Shown here piece after piece: positions 8,365-17,008 of a DNA stretch of 64,000 nt (position 1 is its first letter; each line of letters starts with the position of its first letter). The stretch covers positions 124,001 to 188,000 of the forward strand of contig JAJCXN010000005.1 of the NCBI GenBank assembly GCA_029263415.1. Direction: 5' to 3'. A model generated the notes under the pieces. The model was not told where the DNA came from, did no database searches, and was given only the letters and a program-made list of their open reading frames with translations. The translations under genes and the position numbers were made by a program. This DNA is from Acidobacteriota bacterium. Its GTDB lineage: Bacteria; Acidobacteriota; Thermoanaerobaculia; Multivoradales; Multivoraceae.

Positions 8365-9840
8365 TTGACTGAGACCGCGACCACCGTCCGCACTCCCTCG
8401 TGGGCATCAGTGCTTGCCACCATTGCGCGGAGGCAGCGACTGCGCGTAGCGTTCAAGGACACCGCCGCCGTTTGGGTCGGTGGCACCCTGTCGATCGCAA
8501 CCGCTGGCCTGCTCGGCTTCCTAGGCATCCAAGGGCTGTCTCTTGCGTTCTTTGTGCTTGCTGGTGCTGCGTTCGTGTTCTACGTGCTCTCCAGGATCGG
8601 CCTTGCCCAAGTCCGTCACGCCGATGATCCTGAGCGCGGGGCGGCCATCGTCGATCGTGAGCAGGTTCTCGACGACACGCTCAAGTCCGCCTTAGAAGCA
8701 CCTGCGAAGGTCCACGCCAAAGAGAGTCGAGAGGCGCAGTTCCGAGCGTTCTTGGAGCAGAGTGCAAACGCTGCTGCTGCGTCGCTTGCGCCCAAACAGC
8801 TGGTGCCGCTGCACATCTCAGCAGCCTTTCCGCTCGGCCTCTTGCTGCTCGCAACATCCGTCTTCTTCTTCACTCAGACCGAAGAATTCTCGTTCGCGCC
8901 GGCGGAGTTCGAGGACGTCGCAGCGTTTGAGCCCGAGCTTGAATCTGACGAACTCGATGCTGACCAAGCCGCCTTGGCTGAAGAATTTGCGTTGACCCCA
9001 GAAGAGGTTTTGCAGCTCACCCCCGAGCAACTCGCTCAGCTCAAGCTTCGCCGTGGCGAAGCAGGAGACCTGAGCGAGCTTGAAATCGAAACCATGAGCC
9101 AAGAGGAGCTATCGAAGCTGCTCCAAGAGCTGGGTTCTGGTGGCAGTGCGGAATCGGTGGAAGCTGGCGAAGGAGTCGAACCCGGAGAAGGCGAAGGTAG
9201 CAGCGAGGACCCTGAAGAGGGATCTCAATCCGCAGGCGACAACCAAGGCCTCGAAGAGCTCCAACGCCAGGCAGGAGAGGACCCGTTCGCTCCTCCGCCG
9301 GGAGGCGAACAAGCACAACAGGGCGAGAAGTCCGATGGCAACTCCCTAGCCCCAGGCGACGAGGCCAGCTCGTCCGACCAGGTCCAAAAGATCGAGCTGC
9401 CGCCAATGGCCAACCCCAATGCCAAACAAGCCGAAGGCGGAGAGCCCAGCTCAGCTGTGGCCATGGCCGGAGCCGAAGCCTCGCAGGAGATGGCCATTCC
9501 ACCCGACGCCTCGCAGAGTGGGGCCGGCGGCGGCGAGAGCAGTGGCCCCCAGGGCTCTGAGACCAATCCCCTTGGGGAGATCACCGAAATTGCGGTAACC
9601 CTGGAACTGGCTTTGCTCGAAGCCGAGCAAGAAGCTGAGCGTCCGGTAGAGCGTTCAATCAGGCACCGCGCAAGTGAAGCTCAAGAAGCCAAAGTCAGGC
9701 GGCGAGGAATTTCGGGCGTCAACGAGAGCGCGAACGATGAGACGCTCGCACCTCGGGTACTCTCGGCCAGCGAAGTCGGCAGAATGCAACGCTATTTTGA
9801 TCCGAAGCAATGGCCAAAGGAGCCGCCCAGCTCTCCGTGA
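8365..9840 (+). CDS. Membrane protein with a long acidic Glu/Gln/Gly-rich region, first gene of a MoxR/VWA operon
   Basis: A 491-residue protein with a TTG start; no better start was seen. Two membrane segments lie near residues 34-75 and a third near 148-168 (SAAFPLGLLLLATSVFFF). After that comes a very acidic region of about 220 residues rich in Glu, Gln, Ser and Gly, with LTPEQLAQL-type short helices, ending in a basic tail. No family was recognised with certainty. Its position ahead of MoxR, DUF58 and VWA genes resembles DUF4175-like membrane proteins in such operons, which is inference. The acidic stretch could bind cations or partner proteins in the periplasm. Confidence 0.65.
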   Translation: MTETATTVRTPSWASVLATIARRQRLRVAFKDTAAVWVGGTLSIATAGLLGFLGIQGLSLAFFVLAGAAFVFYVLSRIGLAQVRHADDPERGAAIVDREQVLDDTLKSALEAPAKVHAKESREAQFRAFLEQSANAAAASLAPKQLVPLHISAAFPLGLLLLATSVFFFTQTEEFSFAPAEFEDVAAFEPELESDELDADQAALAEEFALTPEEVLQLTPEQLAQLKLRRGEAGDLSELEIETMSQEELSKLLQELGSGGSAESVEAGEGVEPGEGEGSSEDPEEGSQSAGDNQGLEELQRQAGEDPFAPPPGGEQAQQGEKSDGNSLAPGDEASSSDQVQKIELPPMANPNAKQAEGGEPSSAVAMAGAEASQEMAIPPDASQSGAGGGESSGPQGSETNPLGEITEIAVTLELALLEAEQEAERPVERSIRHRASEAQEAKVRRRGISGVNESANDETLAPRVLSASEVGRMQRYFDPKQWPKEPPSSP

Positions 9841-9998
9841 GCTGCTCTCCCTTTCGGACGCTCGAGCACAATCCGCATCGCATGGTGGCGTGCCCCAGTG
9901 CGGATTGCGTCCCCGCGGCATCTTTGGCCCCAAATCTCTCCCCCTTTCAACTCGGCATCGTCCGAACGCCCAATACCCATCTTTGAGGATTCAACATC

Positions 9999-11006
9999 AT
10001 GACTGCCGATAGCGGTGACGCCCAAAAGGCACAAGACGCGCTGGCCACCTTCCGCGACACGTTTGAGAAGGCAAAAAGCGAGATCTCCAAGATCATCGTC
10101 GGCAACGACGACAACATCGAAGCGATCTTGGTCGCCCTCTTTGCAGACGGCCACGTCCTGCTCGAGGGGATTCCGGGCATAGGCAAGACCAAACTTGTGC
10201 AGACCCTAGGCGATGTTCTGCGCCTCGACTCTTCGCGCATTCAGTTCACTCCGGACCTCATGCCCGGAGACATCGTCGGCACTCAGATCCTCCAGGAAGA
10301 CGAGCACGGCGGCCGCACTCTGTCGTTTCGCAAGGGTCCTGTCTTCACCAACATCCTGCTGGCCGATGAGATCAATCGAGCCACACCCAAGACGCAATCA
10401 GCCCTGCTCGAGGCAATGCAAGAGAAGACCGTCTCGATCGGTGATATCACCCACAAGTTGGCGCCTCCATTCCAGGTCCTCGCGACCCAGAACCCGTTGG
10501 AGATGGAAGGCACCTATCCGCTCCCTGAAGCACAGCTGGATCGGTTCTTGTTCAAACTACGTCTGCTCTACCCGAGCCGCGACGACATGCACGAAATCCT
10601 CGAGCGCACCACTTCGGGGGTCGAGCCCGAAGCGCATCCGGTACTCGAGCGCGAGCAGATTCTCGACCTGCGCCGCTCCGTGCGCGCAGTGTCGACCTCG
10701 CGCGAAGTCCGCGACTACGCCATTCGTCTGACTCTCGCAACACACCCTGACTCACCAGATACCACCGACCGCATTAGGCGCTACGCTCGCTTAGGCGCGA
10801 GCCCTCGGGGTGCACAGGCGTTGCTCTTGGGCGGCAAGGTCTACTCTTTGGTCGAAAGCCGGACCCACTTGGCCTGCGAGGACGTTCGCAGAGTCGCCAT
10901 GGGTGCACTCAGGCATCGGATCTTGCTCAACTTCGAAGCCGAGGCCGAAGGCATCCTCAGCGACGACCTGGTCGCTGAGCTCATCGACCAGACGCCGATG
11001 GCCTAG
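9999..11006 (+). CDS. MoxR-family AAA+ ATPase
   Basis: A 335-residue cytoplasmic ATPase thought to act as a chaperone that activates or assembles partner complexes with VWA proteins. Walker A is GIGKT near residues 60-64 and Walker B/DE is LLADEINR near 120-127. Sensor-type motifs (ATQNPLEMEGTYPLPEAQLDRF) match MoxR closely, with the usual C-terminal lid. ATG start. It is followed after about 50 bp by a DUF58 gene, the standard MoxR partner, and preceded by the acidic membrane protein gene. Confidence 0.95.
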   Translation: MTADSGDAQKAQDALATFRDTFEKAKSEISKIIVGNDDNIEAILVALFADGHVLLEGIPGIGKTKLVQTLGDVLRLDSSRIQFTPDLMPGDIVGTQILQEDEHGGRTLSFRKGPVFTNILLADEINRATPKTQSALLEAMQEKTVSIGDITHKLAPPFQVLATQNPLEMEGTYPLPEAQLDRFLFKLRLLYPSRDDMHEILERTTSGVEPEAHPVLEREQILDLRRSVRAVSTSREVRDYAIRLTLATHPDSPDTTDRIRRYARLGASPRGAQALLLGGKVYSLVESRTHLACEDVRRVAMGALRHRILLNFEAEAEGILSDDLVAELIDQTPMA

Positions 11007-11055
11007 CGGCCACTGACTGACCAATTTCGACTGCTGCTCACGATTGCGTTCTTCC

Positions 11056-12045
11056 GTGCCGCCCACACCTGCCACATCCTCAACCAGCCCACCCTCAACA
11101 GGTGCACCCGTAACAGGCGCGGGCTCTGTTGATGGCCTCTTTGGTCGTGACTTCCTCCGCCGGCTGGAGAAGCTGAAGCTTGCCTCACGTCGACTGGTCA
11201 GCGGGGCGCAAAGGGGAGAGCATCGGTCACGCAAACGTGGGAGTGGCATCGAATTCGCCGATTATCGGCCCTACGTCGAGGGCGACTCTCTGCGCTTCGT
11301 TGATTGGCCCGCCTATCTTCGCTTCGACAAACTCTTGGTCCGTCAATTCGAAGAAGAGGGCGATCTACCGGTCTACCTGCTCCTCGATTGCAGCGAATCC
11401 ATGGCCACACCGATTCGCTCGTCACAAGCGTCTACTACCCCTCGCGACAGCGCCAACCTGACCAAGTTCGACTTCGCTCGTCGTGTGATCGCGGCGATCG
11501 CGGCCTTGGGGTTGGACAACTTGGATCGCATCATCATGGCCGGATTCGCCGGCGGCCTGACCAAGCGCTGTCCACCCATGCGCGGCTCGCGCCAAATCCA
11601 CCGCACTCTCGCGTTCCTCGAGTCACTCGAAACCGGCGCCGACACCAACCTCGAGCTCAGCGTCACCCAGTTCTTCAACGAGCCGCGCCGGCGAGGACTG
11701 GTGGTCGTGGTCTCCGATTTTCTACACGAAGAGGGTGCTTCTCCCCTTACCAAGCTCGCAGGCCTTAGGCATGACCTACTGGCAGTGCGGGTCCTCGATG
11801 GTCGGGACCTGGCACCGCGCCTTCCCCGGCGCGCTCAAGTGATCGACGCAGAGACCGGCAACAGCGTGATCCTCGAGGAACAACCCGATCGCAACGATGT
11901 CTACCGCGAGCTGGTCAAAGACCATGCCGACCAAGTGCGCGACGTCTGCCGCCGCAACGCCTGGTCCTTCGTCGACGCCAACACCGACGCGCCATTTGAC
12001 CAGGTCCTCCTGGACCTGCTGCGCGCGGGACACATGCGACGATGA
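11056..12045 (+). CDS. DUF58 domain protein (VWA-like)
   Basis: About 329 residues from GTG 11056 (a TTG at 11044 is also possible). The DUF58 signature is plain: SGIEFADYRPYVEGDSLRFVDW, then KLLVRQFEEE and LLLDCSESM, the last being a VWA-type metal-site motif. DUF58 proteins are routinely encoded next to MoxR ATPases and are thought to be their substrates or adaptors. The N-terminal 35 residues are Thr/Pro-rich and may be untranslated. The stop overlaps the next start by 4 bp (ATGA), so the BatA-like gene is translationally coupled. Confidence 0.9.
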   Translation: MPPTPATSSTSPPSTGAPVTGAGSVDGLFGRDFLRRLEKLKLASRRLVSGAQRGEHRSRKRGSGIEFADYRPYVEGDSLRFVDWPAYLRFDKLLVRQFEEEGDLPVYLLLDCSESMATPIRSSQASTTPRDSANLTKFDFARRVIAAIAALGLDNLDRIIMAGFAGGLTKRCPPMRGSRQIHRTLAFLESLETGADTNLELSVTQFFNEPRRRGLVVVVSDFLHEEGASPLTKLAGLRHDLLAVRVLDGRDLAPRLPRRAQVIDAETGNSVILEEQPDRNDVYRELVKDHADQVRDVCRRNAWSFVDANTDAPFDQVLLDLLRAGHMRR

Positions 12046-13982
12046 TCTACCTGCTCGGTGCAGCAGTAGCAGTACTGCTGATCTACCTCTTGCGTCCGCC
12101 AGCCCAGAAGATCTTGGTGCCGTCGAGCCTTCTGTGGGAACAACTCGTGGAGCAAACGGCTAACCGGAGGCGACTCCTGCGTTGGCTGCTGTCGCTGTTG
12201 CTGTCAGCCTTGATCGTGCTACTCCTGGTCAGCATGATCTTCCGGCTGGAGCCGAGAGCCGGCTCAGTTCTCGATCCCATCTTGCTGGTCGACAACACCG
12301 GATCCATGGCAAGTCTGAAACGACCGGGCGAGGCCGAAACCCGGCTCGATGTTGCCAAGCAACGGGCCAACGAGATCCTCGATCGGTCGACCGGCACCAT
12401 CACCATTGCCGACTTGGGCGGCAGCGTGGGCCCTGTGCAAGTGCAAAACACGCAAGAAGCGCGCAAGTTGATCGCCTCGATCCGCCTGGCACCCAGTGCC
12501 ACAGCACGCATCCCAGAGCAATTGTTCACCAGCACGAATGTAGGCGCCAACAGCCGCTCTGTGTTTCTGATTTCCGATCAGCAAACAGTGCTCGACGACC
12601 TACAAGCCTTGGCCACTCTGTCGAGCCAGTCAGAAGGTGAGGACGGAGAAGGGAGCCAATCCCGGCAGTCCCGAACGATCGATGTCATCGACGTTTGGCA
12701 GCCAGCGCCTAACGTTGGCATCACTCAGTTCAGCGCCAATAGAAGCATGCCTGACACCCTCAACGCGCTGCCTGATTCAGCCTATCTCGAGATCCTCAAC
12801 GGCGGAGCGGAGTCCATCAGCGCTCGCCTACGCGTTGACGTCTTCCCCACCCGGCTGATCCTCGACGTTAAACAGTCCGGAGCAGCCGCAATCTTCGGCT
12901 CAGACCGCGAGCCGCTATTCGAGCGTGACCTGAGCATCGAAGCGGGTGCCGACTGGAGCGCGGCGCTGGACCTGAAGGTCGCACATCATCGCTTCGGCAT
13001 CGAGCCCGTCGCGGTACGCGCAGCCATCAGCTTGACCAACGATGATGCGCTCGCAGCTGATGCACAACCGCTCGACGACCAAGCGTGGATCGTGCTTGGT
13101 GCCGAACGAACACGCCTGATTGCACCCGGTGGCGCTCGCACTTTGCCCCGCTGGCTCACCCGGATCATTGCAACCAGCGAGCAGCTTGAATTGGTCCGCG
13201 CCCAACCGCAGGCTGCCGCGGCTGGCGTAACGCTCTATCCCGCGGGCACCGCTAACGGCCCCTCCGAAGCGCTGACCACGCCCTGTATGGTGTTACCGCC
13301 AACCCTGAGCGCACAAAGCAGCAGCGCCACCTTGATTGACACCAACTCGGTCACCCTTTCTCTCCCCAACACCACTCCGCTACAGATGCCGTGGACTCGA
13401 GTGGTCGCCGCGGGACCCCTGACCGATCTAGGCCCCACTTCTTGGATGCGAACCGCACCGACCCCATCACCGCCGAATGAACAAGGCGACACCCAGACAA
13501 TGACCTTGCTGCTCGGCCCGAGCCTAGAGTCCCCGTGCCTGCGCTGGTTGTTTGATCCACAAGCCTCACAACTCCAGACCCGTGCCGAGTTCCCGGCTTT
13601 GCTTGAACGCATACTCTCCACCGCTATTGCTAGCCACCACCGACAGCACAACAGTCAAGCCTGGGGCGATACCGACCGTGAACTCGTAAACGGCGCTTGG
13701 AGAGAGTTCGGAAGTAGCAAGCAACCCACTGCGGGTGCGGCGCTCAGGATCAGCGCTGGCGCACTCACGGTCCCCGCTCGGCTGGGCGCGAAGCTCACCT
13801 CGATCGGCACTAGATCCCACGATGCAGCGGGCTCACCAATTCCTGATCAACCATCCTCAGTGAGCGCTCTGAACGATGGCAAACCGCTCCTGCGGTGGCC
13901 CGGGCGGGCCATGCTCGCTGCCCTAGCCATCGTTCTGCTGATCTCAGAAGCCATGACCCGCCTAGCGGGCGTCACCGAGTAG
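12042..13982 (+). CDS. BatA-like membrane protein with VWA domain
   Basis: A 646-residue inner-membrane protein. The start resembles the BatA/aerotolerance N-terminal domain: a first membrane helix (1-20), a short loop with RPPAQKILVPSSLLWE, and a second helix (about 45-68). A VWA-like region follows, with DNTGS as a metal-site variant of DxSxS. The C-terminal two-thirds lacks recognised motifs and ends in a membrane helix near 620-640. It overlaps DUF58 by 4 bp and is followed after 6 bp by another VWA protein gene. Together they fit a MoxR-driven periplasmic or membrane complex. Confidence 0.85.
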   Translation: MIYLLGAAVAVLLIYLLRPPAQKILVPSSLLWEQLVEQTANRRRLLRWLLSLLLSALIVLLLVSMIFRLEPRAGSVLDPILLVDNTGSMASLKRPGEAETRLDVAKQRANEILDRSTGTITIADLGGSVGPVQVQNTQEARKLIASIRLAPSATARIPEQLFTSTNVGANSRSVFLISDQQTVLDDLQALATLSSQSEGEDGEGSQSRQSRTIDVIDVWQPAPNVGITQFSANRSMPDTLNALPDSAYLEILNGGAESISARLRVDVFPTRLILDVKQSGAAAIFGSDREPLFERDLSIEAGADWSAALDLKVAHHRFGIEPVAVRAAISLTNDDALAADAQPLDDQAWIVLGAERTRLIAPGGARTLPRWLTRIIATSEQLELVRAQPQAAAAGVTLYPAGTANGPSEALTTPCMVLPPTLSAQSSSATLIDTNSVTLSLPNTTPLQMPWTRVVAAGPLTDLGPTSWMRTAPTPSPPNEQGDTQTMTLLLGPSLESPCLRWLFDPQASQLQTRAEFPALLERILSTAIASHHRQHNSQAWGDTDRELVNGAWREFGSSKQPTAGAALRISAGALTVPARLGAKLTSIGTRSHDAAGSPIPDQPSSVSALNDGKPLLRWPGRAMLAALAIVLLISEAMTRLAGVTE

Positions 13983-13988
13983 CGATTC

Positions 13989-16550
13989 ATGCCCCATCTC
14001 CTCGACAACCTCCGCGACGAGACAGCCGATCGACGCCAACTGTTCCGCCGTTTCGCTCTGCGAGCCGCCACCATTGGCCTAGTGCTGCTTGCTTTGGTGA
14101 CGCCCAGCTGCGAGCAAGGCGGTGGCGAAGAGCAGCTGGCGGTCTTGGTTGATTTGTCAGGGAGCGTCGCCCTAGGGGCCGTCGGAACAGCCCTCGGAGT
14201 ACTAGAGCAAGCGCCCTCCGACCATGTGCTCGGATTCGCTGACCGCGCCGTCCGCACGCCCCACGTCGCAGGCCTCAGAGGGCTCGAATTGCTCGACCGG
14301 TCCGCATCCGGCCTGAGACGGTCCCAAGCCAGCAACCGCGCTATCGTGCGCGACGACACCAACCTTGAACGCGCGCTTCGCTCGGGACTGGACCTCCTGC
14401 CCACCGATGGATCGGGCCGCATCTTGCTACTGACCGATGGCAACCCCACGGAAGGCAACATCGAAGCCGCCACTCGGCTCGCTCAACAACGCCGAGTCCG
14501 CGTCGACACCGTGCCGCTGGCACCAGCCAAGCAACCGCCCCGGATTACTGCGGTCACTTTGCCAGCACGACTCAGCGTTGGCCCACAGCATCAAGCTTTG
14601 GTGAGCGTCGCGTCAACCGAAGCCGCTCAGATGCTCTTGGAGGTGCGCGCTGGAGAAGGCGACCTCCAACGCCTCTCAGTCACCCACCCAGGCAGTGCCG
14701 GCGAGGACTCGGATCTCCTGGTCGAGGTGGATCTCCGTTTTCACCAAGAAGGCGACCAGCCGCTCAGCTTGCGACTGGTACCGGCTGGCGAAGACAGTTT
14801 GGTATCAACCGGCGCGCCCAGTCGTTGGCGCTCGACCGTGCGCGTCGAGGCCAAGCCAAAGGTCCTCCTGGTCGAAGGAAACACCCCAACCCCCCTACGC
14901 CGCGCTCTCGAAGCACGTGGGCTTGACCTGCGTCGAGTTCGAGCGGAAGCGGCAACGTCAACGCTGGCCGGCTTGGCTGGCACCGACGTTCTACTCCTTC
15001 ACGACGTTGACGCCAACGATCTTGGCTCGCGACGAATGCAGGCCATCAACACTTGGGTCAAAGCTGGTGGATCGCTCGTGTTCGCCTCTGGCGAGAGCTC
15101 CTACGGTGAGGGCGGCTACAACGACACCCCGATTGCCGACATCCTCCCGGTCACCTTCGAAGTTCGTGAAGAGAAGGCAGAAGTGGCGCTCATGATCTCG
15201 CTCGATAAGTCCTACTCGATGAAGGGCGACAAGATGGACCTCGCAAAAGAGGCCACCAAGGCTGCCCTAGGCGAGCTCGAAGACGAGCATATGTTCGGCC
15301 TAGTCGCGTTCGACTGGAACACGTTCAACATCGTGCCGTTGCAGCTCGCCAGCAACCGCGACGACATTCGAGACCAGATCAGCAAGATCGAGGCGAGCGC
15401 TCAAACGAACTTCTATCCGGCTTTGGAATCGTGCTTTCGGCAGCTCAGCGCGATCCCCGATCCCGATGGAAAGATCGTCAAACATGTCATCCTGGTATCT
15501 GACGGCAAGACCTATCCCGACGACTACGAGGGCTTGGTCCGCCGGATGTACGACGCCGACATCACGCTGTCTACAGTCGCGGTCGGCCTCGAGTCGGACG
15601 TCGAACTCTTACAGCAGATTGCTGAGTGGGGTCACGGCCGCAGCTACTTCGTGCAGGATGCGGCACGCGTCCAGAAGATCCTTCTGGATGAAGCTCGCTC
15701 CAAACTCGAGGACACCCTGGTCGAGGAAGACACCAAGGTGAGCGCACGAAACTCTCATCCGGCTCTGCGCGGCATCGACATTGCGACCGCTCCAGCTTTG
15801 AAGGGCTACGTGGCCTACCGCGCCAAGGGCGGCACCGAGGTGGTTTTGGAAACCACTGATGAGCAACCGATCCTCGCGCGACGGCGCATCGGTTCGGGGG
15901 AAGCATGGGTCCTCGCCACCGACCTCACCGATCGCTGGTCGGCTCCTTGGCTGAGCTGGAGCGGCTTCGTGCCGATGGTTTCTCAGATCCTTCACTCAGC
16001 AGCATCAGGCACCTTCTCTGACAACCAACGCTTCTCGATCGAACGTCGCGGGCACGAACTATCACTTGAGGCCGAACTCCACGGCTCGAGCACGGCTAGG
16101 GCACCGGGCGCACCGCTCAACGGTGCCCGCGTCGAGGTCAACATCGGCGGAGCCAGCGCCCAACAGACGATACCGCTGCTGCAAGGCGCTCCCGGTGAGT
16201 ATCGGGCCGCTGCGCAACTCGAGCCGGATCCGAGCGGAGACATCCGCTTGGAACTCTTGGTAAACGGTCAAGCAATCGCATTGCGCTCGCTCTACTACCC
16301 CGGCACCGACGAGCTTGACCCCGCACCCGCAAACACCCGCTTGCTCCAAGACACCGCCACCACCACCGGCGGAATCGCGTGGACCGGCGATGACCTCGCC
16401 CAGGCGCTCGCCAGAAGACCACAGGAAGTCCGACGAACGGTCGAGCTGTGGCGATGGTTCCTTGCTGCCGCAGCGCTCTTGTACCTGCTTGAGCTGGTAC
16501 TGCACCGCCTAGGCAAACTCGATCGCCCGTTCGATCAAACCCTGAGTTAG
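13989..16550 (+). CDS. Large membrane protein with two VWA domains and a glutamine-amidotransferase-like domain
   Basis: An 853-residue protein, last gene of the MoxR operon. Order: a membrane helix (about 18-36); a first VWA-like domain with LVDLSGSV near 45-55 and LLLTDGNP later; a GATase1-like Rossmann segment around 290-370 (KVLLVEGN, DVLLLHDVDAND, GGSLVFASGE) with no obvious catalytic cysteine; a second VWA domain around 395-560 with an intact-looking metal site (DKSYS, a TN pair, VSDGKT); and a C-terminal helix near 822-842. This layout matches large membrane VWA proteins found with BatA-like genes. The role is probably structural or regulatory, not enzymatic. Confidence 0.85.
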   Translation: MPHLLDNLRDETADRRQLFRRFALRAATIGLVLLALVTPSCEQGGGEEQLAVLVDLSGSVALGAVGTALGVLEQAPSDHVLGFADRAVRTPHVAGLRGLELLDRSASGLRRSQASNRAIVRDDTNLERALRSGLDLLPTDGSGRILLLTDGNPTEGNIEAATRLAQQRRVRVDTVPLAPAKQPPRITAVTLPARLSVGPQHQALVSVASTEAAQMLLEVRAGEGDLQRLSVTHPGSAGEDSDLLVEVDLRFHQEGDQPLSLRLVPAGEDSLVSTGAPSRWRSTVRVEAKPKVLLVEGNTPTPLRRALEARGLDLRRVRAEAATSTLAGLAGTDVLLLHDVDANDLGSRRMQAINTWVKAGGSLVFASGESSYGEGGYNDTPIADILPVTFEVREEKAEVALMISLDKSYSMKGDKMDLAKEATKAALGELEDEHMFGLVAFDWNTFNIVPLQLASNRDDIRDQISKIEASAQTNFYPALESCFRQLSAIPDPDGKIVKHVILVSDGKTYPDDYEGLVRRMYDADITLSTVAVGLESDVELLQQIAEWGHGRSYFVQDAARVQKILLDEARSKLEDTLVEEDTKVSARNSHPALRGIDIATAPALKGYVAYRAKGGTEVVLETTDEQPILARRRIGSGEAWVLATDLTDRWSAPWLSWSGFVPMVSQILHSAASGTFSDNQRFSIERRGHELSLEAELHGSSTARAPGAPLNGARVEVNIGGASAQQTIPLLQGAPGEYRAAAQLEPDPSGDIRLELLVNGQAIALRSLYYPGTDELDPAPANTRLLQDTATTTGGIAWTGDDLAQALARRPQEVRRTVELWRWFLAAAALLYLLELVLHRLGKLDRPFDQTLS

Positions 16551-17008
16551 CGCTGCTCGCCTCTGTCGGTCGGCCGGACTGGCTCGGTTGATGCCCGTCC
16601 CCCTTGGGATGGATCGCGCACACGCTGTGGACGCGTAGCCCGGCCCGACCGCTCCAAAGTCCTACCGCACTCCGGCCTAGCCCTCGCAACAAGACTTCCC
16701 CACACTGGCAGCCCACCCCACAAACAGGTGTGCCATTGGCTTTGCACTAGGTGTCCGCTTGGGCGCACAATGTAGAGCAACTACTAGTCGCGGCCCTGTC
16801 GCGGCCAAATTGGTATCTGGACATCGGCCCATGGTGCTATCCCATCAGCCAGCCCTGAACTTGCCCTCAAGCCCGACCTCGCGATCTCAAACGGTGCCTC
16901 CCTCGCCCGGCATTCTCTTCACCCTCCTGGTCGTTCGGTTAGCCGCGAGGCCCCCTCATCTAGGCCCGCTTCTGAGCGGCCACCGTGCCCTACGGACGCG
17001 TGCTGGTC
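16551..17008. other. Intergenic region without a recognisable gene
   Basis: These 458 bp separate the convergent MoxR operon and the DUF4832 gene. I see no coding signature, RNA gene or clear T-tailed hairpin. A 138-residue open frame across it runs into the antisense of the neighbouring gene and looks spurious. Confidence 0.5.
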
